Part shown: piece after piece, positions 1 through 5,663 of the stretch
Layout: every line of letters starts with the position of its first letter
Numbering within the stretch: position 1 is the first letter of the stretch
Assembly (NCBI GenBank): GCA_934631985.1
Contig: CAKTYE010000110.1
Location: 1-5,676 of the forward strand
DNA length: 5,676 nucleotides
Reading direction: 5' to 3'
DNA from: an uncultured Clostridia bacterium
GTDB taxonomy: Bacteria > Bacillota > Clostridia > Christensenellales > Aristaeellaceae
The notes under the pieces: generated by a model
Database searches by the model: none
Told to the model about the DNA's origin: nothing
The model's input: only the letters and a program-made list of their open reading frames with translations
Program-made: the position numbers and the translations under genes

Positions 1-374
1 TGGGCATTGACTTCCTGGCTGCCGGCATCGGCAACATTCACGGCAAGTATCCCGAAAACTGGCCCGGCCTGCGCTTCGACGTGCTGGCTGCCATTCAGGC
101 CAAGACCGGCGACCTGCCCCTGGTGCTGCACGGCGGCTCCGGCATCCCGGACGAAATGGTTCGCGAAGCCATCACCCTGGGCGTGTCTAAGGTGAACGTG
201 AACACCGAGTGCCAGATCGCCTTCACCGAGGCGACCCGCAAGTTCATCGAAGAGGGCAAGGATCGCGAAGGCCGCGGCTTCACCCCCCGTGCGCTGCTGG
301 CTCCCGGCCTGGAGGCCACCAAGGCGAAGTGCATCGAGAAGATGGAGCTGTTCGGCAGCGTAGGCCGCGCCTAA
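1..374 (+). CDS. fba: Class II fructose-1,6-bisphosphate aldolase, C-terminal part (5' end outside window)
   Basis: The reading frame is already open at the left edge (first full codon at base 3) and runs 123 codons to TAA at 372-374. The family cleaves fructose-1,6-bisphosphate into dihydroxyacetone phosphate and glyceraldehyde-3-phosphate in glycolysis, and runs in reverse in gluconeogenesis, using a zinc ion in the cytoplasm. Family hallmarks are visible in order: GIGNIHGKY, whose His is a zinc ligand; LVLHGGSGIP, carrying a second zinc-ligand His and the substrate phosphate loop; and KVNVNTE, a further substrate-binding strand. The end FGSVGRA matches the usual C-terminus, so the 3' part looks complete. 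Full-length proteins of this Clostridia-type subfamily are roughly 285-310 residues, so more than half lies upstream of the window. Related tagatose-bisphosphate or ketose-bisphosphate aldolases share these motifs, but the close match to the Clostridia aldolase pattern favours fba. A strong terminator follows 28 bases downstream, so this is the last gene of its transcript. Confidence 0.95.
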   Translation, partial: GIDFLAAGIGNIHGKYPENWPGLRFDVLAAIQAKTGDLPLVLHGGSGIPDEMVREAITLGVSKVNVNTECQIAFTEATRKFIEEGKDREGRGFTPRALLAPGLEATKAKCIEKMELFGSVGRA

Positions 375-402
375 GGCTTCCTCTTCCCCTGATTCCTGAA
401 AG

Positions 403-462
403 AAAGCCCTCTCCCTTCCACCGACCTGATGGGGTGTCGGTGGAGCCGGGAGAGGGCTTTTT
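403..462 (+). terminator. Rho-independent terminator of the aldolase gene
   Basis: A 13-bp perfect outer stem (403-415 with 448-460, AAAGCCCTCTCCC and its complement) continues into a 9-bp perfect inner stem (417-425 with 436-444). Only a small asymmetric bulge (416 against 445-447) separates them, and the loop is 10 bases (426-435). The 3' arm runs into TTTTT at 458-462. The opposite strand also ends in a T-rich run (TTTCTTTC), so it could act in both directions. It starts 28 bases after the aldolase stop codon. Confidence 0.93.
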
Positions 463-502
463 CAGGCCCGGAGGATACGGGGTTTTGCTTTTTCTGCATC
501 AT

Positions 503-548
503 AAAAGCAGCCTGTCAACGTTCAACGCACTGACAGGCTGCTGCTTTT
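503..548 (-). terminator. Rho-independent terminator of the convergent FAD-dehydrogenase gene
   Basis: A 12-bp perfect stem (506-517 with 531-542, AGCAGCCTGTCA and its complement) encloses a 13-base loop (518-530). Read on the minus strand, the stem begins 13 bases after the TGA stop at 556-558 and ends in TTTTAT. On the plus strand it is followed by CTGCTTTT (541-548), so it may also back up the aldolase terminator. Confidence 0.9.
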
Positions 549-555
549 CCAAGGG

Positions 556-1971
556 TCACTTCATTTGTTCCGCAATATCCCGCGCAACAGCCACGCCGGT
601 GGCGCTGGCCTGCATCAGGCCGCGGGTGATGCCTGCACCGTCGCCGATGGCGTACAGGCCCGGGATGGGGGTCATGAAGCGCTTGTCCACCAGCATCTTG
701 CTGGAATAGAACTTCACCTCAACACCGTAAAGGAGGGTATTCTTGCTGTACAGGCCGGGGGCCAGGTGGTCGAAGGCCTTCAGTGCTTCCACAATGCTGG
801 TCAGATGACGGGGCGGCAGCACGAAGGACAGGTCGCCGGGCACCGCATTTTGCAGCGTGGGAATGGTGGTGGACTTCGCCAGACGCTCCCAAGAGGTGCG
901 GCGGCCCTGCAGCAGGTCGCCCAGGCGCTGCACCATGATGGGGCCGCCCGTCAGCATGTTGCCCAGGCGAGCGATGTACTGACCATACTCAATGGGCTGA
1001 TTGAAGGGCTCCGTAAAGCGGGTGGACACCAGCATAGCGAAGTTGGTGTTGCCCGTGCGGCGGGCAGGATCGCCATAGCTATGACCGTTCACCACAGCCA
1101 GCCCGGACTCGTAATGCTCCTCGCTGACCACGCCGCCGGGATTCATGCAGAAGGTGCGCACCTTGTTCTCATAGGTGTCGGAGTAATAGACCAGCTTGGC
1201 CTCGTAAAGGTACTTGGTCAGGTGATCCATAATGGCGTTGGGGACTTCTACGCGCACACCGATGTCCACTTCGTTGTTCTGGGTGCGCAGGCCCAGCTTG
1301 TCGGCCTCGTTCGCCAGCCATTCCGCGCCGCCGCGTCCGGGAGCCGCCACCACATGTGCGGAACGGGCTTCCCAGATCTCGCCCTTGCGGGGGGACAGGC
1401 GCACGCCTGCAACCTTGCCATCCTCTACCAGGATGTCCGTGGCGGTGGTCAGCTCGGCAAAGGTGGTATGGGTCTGTGCGATGAGGTAATCGTGCATGGC
1501 AGACAGCACGCTGCCCGCATACTCGGTACCCAGATGGCGCACAGGGCAGGGAACCAGGCGAATGTTATAACGGCTGGCTTCGTAGGCGATTTCCTCGACT
1601 TTTTTGTCATCCAGGCCGTGAACCTCCTTCGGCGCACCGAACTTGAGGTAAATGTTATCGGCGTGGTGGATCAGCTCCATGGCCTTCTGATGGCCCAGAT
1701 ATTCGCTGATATGACCGCCCACTTCATCAGACAGGGACAGCTTGCCATCCGAGAAGGCGCCTGCGCCCGCCCAGCCATGGACGATGCCGCAGGGGTCGCA
1801 GTGAACGCACTTGCCGGTGGTGCGGGCTGGGCAGGTACGATGGGCGATGGCACGCCCGGTGTCAACGATCAGCACCTTGGCTTCGGGCTTCAGCTCCGTC
1901 AGCTCCAGGGCAGTAAAAATGCCGGCAGGGCCGGCGCCGATAATGATTGCGTCGTAAATGCGGTTTTCCAT
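556..1971 (-). CDS. Uncharacterised FAD-dependent dehydrogenase, COG2509 type
   Basis: This 471-residue protein has a Rossmann FAD-binding start: GAGPAG at residues 12-17, with D37 at the end of the second strand as the usual ribose-binding acid. The C-terminal FAD-closing motif is GLYAIGDGAGITRGLMQA (438-455). A cysteine group, C47-x7-C55-x2-C58-x2-C61, directly precedes the GWAGAGAFSDGKL segment (66-78) characteristic of the COG2509 group. The length fits complete family members, and there is no signal peptide or membrane segment, so it is probably cytoplasmic. Family knowledge supports a flavin-dependent redox enzyme, but substrate and partner are unknown. The start ATG (1969-1971) is set by an AAGGAGG site six bases upstream, and the FAD motif begins close behind it, as expected. 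It has its own promoter and terminator, so it appears monocistronic; its neighbours do not suggest a pathway. The fold is sure, the family name fairly sure, the reaction unknown. Confidence 0.93.
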   Translation of the reverse strand: MENRIYDAIIIGAGPAGIFTALELTELKPEAKVLIVDTGRAIAHRTCPARTTGKCVHCDPCGIVHGWAGAGAFSDGKLSLSDEVGGHISEYLGHQKAMELIHHADNIYLKFGAPKEVHGLDDKKVEEIAYEASRYNIRLVPCPVRHLGTEYAGSVLSAMHDYLIAQTHTTFAELTTATDILVEDGKVAGVRLSPRKGEIWEARSAHVVAAPGRGGAEWLANEADKLGLRTQNNEVDIGVRVEVPNAIMDHLTKYLYEAKLVYYSDTYENKVRTFCMNPGGVVSEEHYESGLAVVNGHSYGDPARRTGNTNFAMLVSTRFTEPFNQPIEYGQYIARLGNMLTGGPIMVQRLGDLLQGRRTSWERLAKSTTIPTLQNAVPGDLSFVLPPRHLTSIVEALKAFDHLAPGLYSKNTLLYGVEVKFYSSKMLVDKRFMTPIPGLYAIGDGAGITRGLMQASATGVAVARDIAEQMK

Positions 1972-1977
1972 GGGGCC

Positions 1978-1984
1978 CCTCCTT
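1978..1984 (-). promoter_or_regulatory. Ribosome binding site of the FAD-dehydrogenase gene
   Basis: The minus strand reads AAGGAGG here, a near-full match to the anti-Shine-Dalgarno sequence. It ends six bases before the ATG at 1971-1969 and decides the start codon. Its first base is also the last base of the adjacent 5' UTR hairpin. Confidence 0.9.
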
Positions 1985-2002
1985 GCCGCATACAGTGCGG
2001 CA
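1984..2002 (-). promoter_or_regulatory. 5' UTR hairpin next to the ribosome binding site
   Basis: A 7-bp perfect inverted repeat (TGCCGCA at 1984-1990, TGCGGCA at 1996-2002) has a 5-base loop (TACAG). It lies between the predicted -10 element and the Shine-Dalgarno sequence of the FAD-dehydrogenase gene, so it would be in the mRNA leader. No T-run follows it, so it is not a terminator. It could stabilise the mRNA, affect ribosome access, or be an operator for a dimeric regulator; the sequence does not separate these. Confidence 0.5.
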
Positions 2003-2018
2003 CATGCTTTTGCAATCT

Positions 2019-2047
2019 ATTGTACCATGTTTTGCAGGGAAGCACAA
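2019..2047 (-). promoter_or_regulatory. Sigma-A-type promoter of the FAD-dehydrogenase gene
   Basis: On the minus strand TACAAT (2024-2019) is a 5/6 match to the -10 consensus and is preceded by TGG, giving an extended -10 (TGnTACAAT). A weak -35, TTGTGC (2047-2042), lies 17 bases upstream. The implied start near 2012 gives a leader of roughly 40 bases. The extended -10 may make up for the poor -35. Confidence 0.65.
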
Positions 2048-2065
2048 GGGAATGATCGGAATTTC

Positions 2066-2104
2066 GCGCGGGGGAAAGGCATGCGTTCCACTCTTCCCCC
2101 ACGC
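2066..2104. repeat. Inverted repeat in the gap after the PIG-L/NAGPA gene
   Basis: An 11-base arm (2066-2076, GCGCGGGGGAA) pairs with 2094-2104 (TTCCCCCACGC) with one C-A mismatch and a 17-base loop. It lies 20 bases beyond the TGA stop (2124-2126) of the secreted enzyme gene, where a terminator would be expected. Neither side has a T-run, so a standard rho-independent terminator is not shown. It may be a 3'-end stabilising stem or a weak terminator. Confidence 0.4.
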
Positions 2105-2123
2105 AAAGCATGGCTGCGCCGTC

Positions 2124-4226
2124 TCACTCAAACGTCACATGCCCCACCAGCTCGGACGTTCCCACGCCCATCACCTCGCTGGTCTTGCGCGGGCATGTTT
2201 TGCCGTAATAGACCGCGATGCTGTTCAGCTGCTTGCCCATAAACTCAAACACTGCCGTCTGTCCGCCGTCCAGGTTATAGCCCAGCGTACAGCCGCGCTC
2301 CCGCAGCATCAGTGCAAGCTGGGTGATGGACACACCCACGCTGTCCTGAAAGCGTCCCTCGGCGATCAGCGCCACATAATGCCCCGGCTCCACCATGCCC
2401 AGCGCATAGCGGGGCTGGTTGCTGCTGCTGATCTCCTTCAGGCGGGGATTGATCTCCCCATCCTTCAGCAGATACGGCCCGAAGGAGAACACCATGTACG
2501 CCCCCCGGTCCAGGAACTCCTGCCCGGTCATCGCGCCGCTTTCGTGAACCTCCAGATGACCGTCCGGGTAAAAAGACAGCGTATCCAGATTGGGAAAGTT
2601 CTTGGTGGGCTTGGTATAGGGGGTGTCATACAGAATTTTGCCATCGCGAATGACCAGCCCGATGGGCCGACCGTTATTGCTGCTCAGGCGATAGGTGTAA
2701 TAATCCGTATTGGTGGCAAACACCACCTGATGCTTGATCGCCGTTTCGGAAGCATCTACATGGGCCTTTTCCATTTTTTCAGCATCGTAGGCCACGGAGC
2801 GAAGCAGCTCGCCTGCCTCCACATCACACCAGATCTCCGCATCAAACCAGCGCAGGGGCTGCGTCGCGTCCACCCGGCGGCGAATGACGATCTTGCAGGT
2901 CTGATTCACATAAAGATACAGCCCCTCCGTATCGCTGGCATACACAAACTCTCCCGCGTCCAGAAAGCCCTTGGCATTCAGCGTCGGCATCAGGGACAGG
3001 TATTCCTCCCCCAGCGGCACGGACGGCACCTGCACGGCCTGCAGGGACTGCACAGGCATCTTGACCAGCTCAATCACGTTTTCCAGAAAATCTCCGCCAA
3101 CCGTGTCCGGCCCGACCGTTGTTTCGCACAGGCCAAAGAGACGGTTGTCATATTTCGCGCCTGTTTTGACAACGCTCATACCGTTGCGCTCCTGCGTCGT
3201 GAAGGAGGCATAGGCCTCCGCTGCGGCCTCCATCGCCGTTTTGCCCGCCGCACGGGTCAGCGGGATCGACCAATCCATCGTGATCTGCTGCTCTGCGCCC
3301 AAATGCTGATAGAGCTTTTTCACCTGCCAGCCCGCCTGTGCAGCGGCGGTATAGGCTTTCTGCGCTGCGTCCGCCGTCAGCTTGTGCATCACATGCCCAT
3401 TCTCGCCCGCTGCATCCAGCGTGACCACCACCTCAGGCTTGCAGGCCTGATAGACCTGCGTCAGCCAGCCGACAACGTTTTCTTCGCCGCCCAGCTTGGC
3501 ATAGGCCTGCTCCACGTTGTTGGGGTTCATGTCCTTCCAGCCGCCGAAAAAGGGATACTGCCGCAGGCCCATAGCCCACAGCGCATTCAGCAGCTCGCTG
3601 ACACGGCCCTTTTCCGCACGGGTCAGACAGGCTACTGCCACGCTGCACTGACGTTCCGTGATGTAGGTCGGCAGTGCGCCGCCCAGAAATACCAGCTGAT
3701 CGTCCGGGTGCGCGGTGACAAACAGGATGTCCGCCTTTTCGGGCGCAGGCTCCCAGCGCTGCACCCAATCCGGCACCCTTCCGCTGGAAAAAACATACAG
3801 CTCGTTTACGCGCACGGACCGCTTGCCCTCCCCGGTCAGGTACAGCCGCAGGCGGCTCACGCCCTCCGGAAAAGCATAGTAGGCATGCAGCAACTCCGGG
3901 TGGATGTCACAGTCCAGATCGACCCACGTACCGTCCTTCTCCGCCTGCCACATATACGCCCCGGGCTGGTCGGTAAAGCAAACATATGCGCCGTACATGG
4001 GTACGCCCGCCGGCGCGGTGATGGTCACCCAGGGATGCTCCACATCCTGACTTTCCCAGCAGGAGGTAAAGCGGCGATCCGCCAGGGATTTCACGCCATG
4101 GCGGGAATAGCAGGCTGTCAGTGTACAGTCAGCAGTGATGTCCACCGCCGTCTGATCTGCCAGGGCGTTCCCCGCAAGGAACAGCGCCATCAGCAAGGCA
4201 GCCATCAGCAGTACATGTTTCTTCAT
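2124..4226 (-). CDS. Secreted PIG-L family deacetylase fused to NAGPA-type phosphodiester glycosidase
   Basis: This is a 700-residue exported protein. Residues 1-23 form a signal peptide (KK, hydrophobic core, cut likely after ALA23). Residues 24-147 resemble a discoidin-like beta-sandwich (weak call). Residues about 164-345 are a PIG-L/LmbE N-deacetylase: TAHPDDQ puts H173 and D176 as zinc ligands and D175 as probable base, and GENGHVMH (274-281) supplies the third ligand, probably H281. Residues about 423-698 are a NAGPA-type phosphodiester glycosidase, with ATNTDYY (504-510), FGPYLLKDG (582-590), RYALG (606-610) and NLDGGQTA (651-658). PIG-L enzymes typically deacetylate GlcNAc groups; NAGPA enzymes cleave sugar phosphodiesters. 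A surface-glycan role is therefore inferred. The start is supported by GGGGAG seven bases upstream and by the signal peptide; it overlaps the preceding gene by ATGA. HPDDQ has Gln where the family usually has Glu. The true substrate is unknown. Confidence 0.9.
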   Translation of the reverse strand: MKKHVLLMAALLMALFLAGNALADQTAVDITADCTLTACYSRHGVKSLADRRFTSCWESQDVEHPWVTITAPAGVPMYGAYVCFTDQPGAYMWQAEKDGTWVDLDCDIHPELLHAYYAFPEGVSRLRLYLTGEGKRSVRVNELYVFSSGRVPDWVQRWEPAPEKADILFVTAHPDDQLVFLGGALPTYITERQCSVAVACLTRAEKGRVSELLNALWAMGLRQYPFFGGWKDMNPNNVEQAYAKLGGEENVVGWLTQVYQACKPEVVVTLDAAGENGHVMHKLTADAAQKAYTAAAQAGWQVKKLYQHLGAEQQITMDWSIPLTRAAGKTAMEAAAEAYASFTTQERNGMSVVKTGAKYDNRLFGLCETTVGPDTVGGDFLENVIELVKMPVQSLQAVQVPSVPLGEEYLSLMPTLNAKGFLDAGEFVYASDTEGLYLYVNQTCKIVIRRRVDATQPLRWFDAEIWCDVEAGELLRSVAYDAEKMEKAHVDASETAIKHQVVFATNTDYYTYRLSSNNGRPIGLVIRDGKILYDTPYTKPTKNFPNLDTLSFYPDGHLEVHESGAMTGQEFLDRGAYMVFSFGPYLLKDGEINPRLKEISSSNQPRYALGMVEPGHYVALIAEGRFQDSVGVSITQLALMLRERGCTLGYNLDGGQTAVFEFMGKQLNSIAVYYGKTCPRKTSEVMGVGTSELVGHVTFE

Positions 4227-4239
4227 TGCGCCGCTCCCC
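4223..4239 (-). promoter_or_regulatory. ATGA start-stop overlap with internal ribosome binding site
   Basis: On the minus strand bases 4226-4223 read ATGA, joining the start of the PIG-L/NAGPA gene to the TGA stop of the DUF6273 gene. A GGGGAG ribosome binding site (4239-4234) lies within the last codons of the DUF6273 gene, seven bases before the ATG. This arrangement normally means translational coupling on one mRNA. Confidence 0.85.
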
Positions 4240-5029
4240 GAACCAGCACATAGGGATCAACCTTTGTTCCCGTTCCGCCTGCAATGGCAAAGCTGTGCAT
4301 GTCCAGATACAGGGCCGGACGTGGGCTGATGTTTTCACGATCCGAAATGATATGGCCCAATCGGCCCTTGTAGTTGGTGAAGCGCCCGTGCCGCGCATCG
4401 GTGGTGGACTGCTCCGCCACCCAATAGGGACTCTGCGCCCCCGTCCCCACACTGAACACATAAGACCCCGTCACGCGAATGGCGTACTCCGTCGCCCAGG
4501 CCTTCATCCCCTCGCCGTTGCCCATGCCGATGGCCTTGTTTTTCACATCGTCCGCCGTGGGGATGAACACCTTCCCCCAATCCCCCTTGGGCAGCAGCAT
4601 GGACAGCTCCTCCGATGTGAAGGCCGTCTGCGCAAATTCCCCGTTCAGGTAGGCACACAAATCAGTCTTGCTGTAATCCTTGCCCAGGGTCTTATACTCT
4701 GTGTAATTCACATGCATCGGATGAGCAAACAGAATGTACTCGCTAAGCAGGTAGGCCTTCTCCTCATCCACCGTCAGCACCCGCCACAGAATAGGTTCAG
4801 GCGTAATGCTCAAATCAGAGGCATCCTTGATGACATGCCGCCCCCACTTCCAGCAGGAGCCGGGGATCTCGCCGCCATCGATGGTCTGCGGATAGCGCCC
4901 CAGTGTCACATAGGTATAGCCATGCTCCGGGTCATAGCCCGACAGTTCTGCTTCCGCCAGCACTGCCATGGGGATCATGCACAGCATCAGCAACAGGGAA
5001 AGGAGGATGTTCCAACGCTTCATAGACAT
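4223..5029 (-). CDS. Secreted DUF6273 domain protein
   Basis: This 268-residue protein has a signal peptide: K4-R5, hydrophobic residues about 8-24, likely cut after VLA25. C17 is not in a proper lipobox, so a free secreted or wall-associated protein is more likely than a lipoprotein. The rest follows the DUF6273 pattern seen in many Clostridia surface proteins: VTLGRYPQT (41-49), PILWRVL (79-85), LLSEYIL (94-100), TDLCAYLNGEF (122-132), IPTADDVKN (156-164) and, near the end, SPRPALYLD (235-243). The function of DUF6273 is not known. It is the first gene of the operon and is coupled by ATGA to the secreted PIG-L/NAGPA gene, which suggests joint work outside the cell. Two in-frame ATGs exist (M1 and M3). 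M1 is chosen because its distance to the AAGGAAG site is normal, while M3 would be about 11 bases away. The domain call rests on remembered motifs. Confidence 0.88.
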   Translation of the reverse strand: MSMKRWNILLSLLLMLCMIPMAVLAEAELSGYDPEHGYTYVTLGRYPQTIDGGEIPGSCWKWGRHVIKDASDLSITPEPILWRVLTVDEEKAYLLSEYILFAHPMHVNYTEYKTLGKDYSKTDLCAYLNGEFAQTAFTSEELSMLLPKGDWGKVFIPTADDVKNKAIGMGNGEGMKAWATEYAIRVTGSYVFSVGTGAQSPYWVAEQSTTDARHGRFTNYKGRLGHIISDRENISPRPALYLDMHSFAIAGGTGTKVDPYVLVRGAAQ

Positions 5030-5034
5030 GCACG

Positions 5035-5041
5035 CTTCCTT
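5035..5041 (-). promoter_or_regulatory. Ribosome binding site of the DUF6273 gene
   Basis: The minus strand reads AAGGAAG here, ending five bases before the ATG at 5029-5027. This spacing favours that ATG over the second one at 5023-5021. Confidence 0.75.
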
Positions 5042-5086
5042 TTTTATTTTATAGAGCCGAAAGGGACAGGTTTTTCGTCAAGAATT

Positions 5087-5115
5087 ATTGTACCATGCGC
5101 CCTGCGAAGTTGCAA
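5087..5115 (-). promoter_or_regulatory. Sigma-A-type promoter of the DUF6273 - PIG-L/NAGPA operon
   Basis: On the minus strand TACAAT (5092-5087) follows ATGG, giving an extended -10. TTGCAA (5115-5110, 4/6 match) sits exactly 17 bases upstream. Transcription would begin near 5080, leaving a leader of about 50 bases that ends in an A-rich stretch before the RBS. The same CATGGTACAAT core occurs in the promoter at 2019-2047. Confidence 0.7.
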
Positions 5116-5256
5116 GATTCACGACCTGAAAACATGAAATTTCTTATAAGCAATCACGGATATTTTCCGCCGCAAAAGCCCCATAACACTAATAGCATTT
5201 ATTTTCCCTCGCCGCCTGCCCTCCCAGCCGCTCCAACACCCCAAGCGCCCTCCTCG

Positions 5257-5302
5257 CCTTCCTCCGCAGAGGAAGGGGGACCGCCCGCCAAAGGCGGATG
5301 GT
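5257..5302. repeat. Double-hairpin element, probably an interspersed intergenic repeat
   Basis: Bases 5030-5437 hold no convincing gene; besides the operon promoter and the rRNA terminator, this element is the main structure. Hairpin 1 is an 8-bp perfect stem (5257-5264 with 5269-5276, CCTTCCTC/GAGGAAGG) with loop CGCA. After a GGG spacer, hairpin 2 pairs 5280-5289 with 5293-5302 around an AAA loop, with one G-T pair and one C-A mismatch. It continues as GGATGATAC. The layout resembles short repeats remembered from intergenic regions of gut Clostridia, but copy number cannot be judged from one window. The flank 5205-5262 is very C-rich on the plus strand and otherwise featureless. Confidence 0.5.
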
Positions 5303-5381
5303 GGATGATACCCCTCCCCGCCCATCCAGCGCAGCGCCACATCAAAGCATCCATTCTCAGAAAACTCCCCGCCAAAACCGC

Positions 5382-5430
5382 AAAAAAGAAGTAAAAGAAA
5401 AGCTCCTGCATTTCTGCAAGAGCTTCTCTT
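5382..5430 (-). terminator. Rho-independent terminator of the rRNA operon
   Basis: Read on the minus strand, this starts 7 bases after the 5S rRNA. The stem pairs 5420-5425 with 5400-5405 and 5415-5418 with 5407-5410 around one mismatch, and an outer 4-bp extension pairs 5427-5430 with 5395-5398. The loop on the transcript is GAAA, a stable GNRA tetraloop. T-rich sequence follows, ending in TTTTTT (5387-5382). Confidence 0.9.
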
Positions 5431-5437
5431 ATATGGA

Positions 5438-5555
5438 TTCCGGCAACGTCCTACTCTCCCGGGCCGTGTCCAGCCAAGTACCATCGGCGCTGAAGGTCTT
5501 AACTTCTGTGTTCGGTATGGGAACAGGTGGTACCCCTTCGCCATCGTCACCGGAA
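5438..5555 (-). rRNA. rrf: 5S ribosomal RNA
   Basis: The minus strand carries conserved 5S segments: a GGCGAAGGGG run, CCCATACCGAACACAGAAG, then TTAAG, CAGCGCCGATGGTA and GAGAGTAGGACG near the 3' end. The ends were set by helix I: TTCCGGTGAC at the 5' end pairs over all 10 positions, with two G-U pairs, with GTTGCCGGAA at the 3' end. This gives 118 nt, a normal length. It lies downstream of the 23S end and before a terminator, the standard last position of a bacterial rRNA operon. End positions may be off by one or two bases. Confidence 0.97.
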
Positions 5556-5663
5556 ACTGTGAACTTGTTCTTTTCCTCACACCCTGACAACTGCACAGTA
5601 CTTACTCGATCTGAACTTCTTTGCCTATTCCCAATCAGTCTTTCTTCAGGACTTTTGCGTTGA
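5556..5663 (-). other. 23S-5S rRNA internal transcribed spacer
   Basis: About 108 bases separate the 23S end from 5S, with no tRNA visible. Small complementary pieces that could help processing are present: CTGTG (5598-5594, minus strand) can pair with CACAG (5561-5557) next to the 5S start, and GAACAAGTTC lies between them. Confidence 0.85.

Noticed and set aside
565..2055. A 496-codon open frame on the plus strand opposite the FAD-dehydrogenase gene
   Set aside because: Antisense shadow of a clear flavoprotein gene, with no RBS or family motif of its own.
1947..4253. A very long open frame (768 codons) on the plus strand opposite the PIG-L/NAGPA gene
   Set aside because: It is antisense to a gene with a signal peptide, RBS and recognisable domain motifs; its translation is rich in His, Arg and Gln with no recognisable family. 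GC-rich codon use on one strand commonly leaves such frames open on the other.
5048..5081. Alternative promoter TTGACG (5081-5076) with TATAAA (5053-5048) on the minus strand
   Set aside because: The spacer is 22 bases, too long for a sigma-A promoter, and TATAAA would place the start within or next to the RBS. The pair at 5087-5115 has 17-base spacing.
5095..5394. A 99-codon plus-strand open frame rich in Pro and Ser
   Set aside because: It reflects the C-rich intergenic stretch and overlaps the promoter and the hairpin element; no RBS or homologous motif was seen.
5119..5580. A 153-codon minus-strand open frame over the rRNA region
   Set aside because: It runs through the 5S rRNA, its terminator and the hairpin element; the residue pattern is low-complexity and not protein-like.
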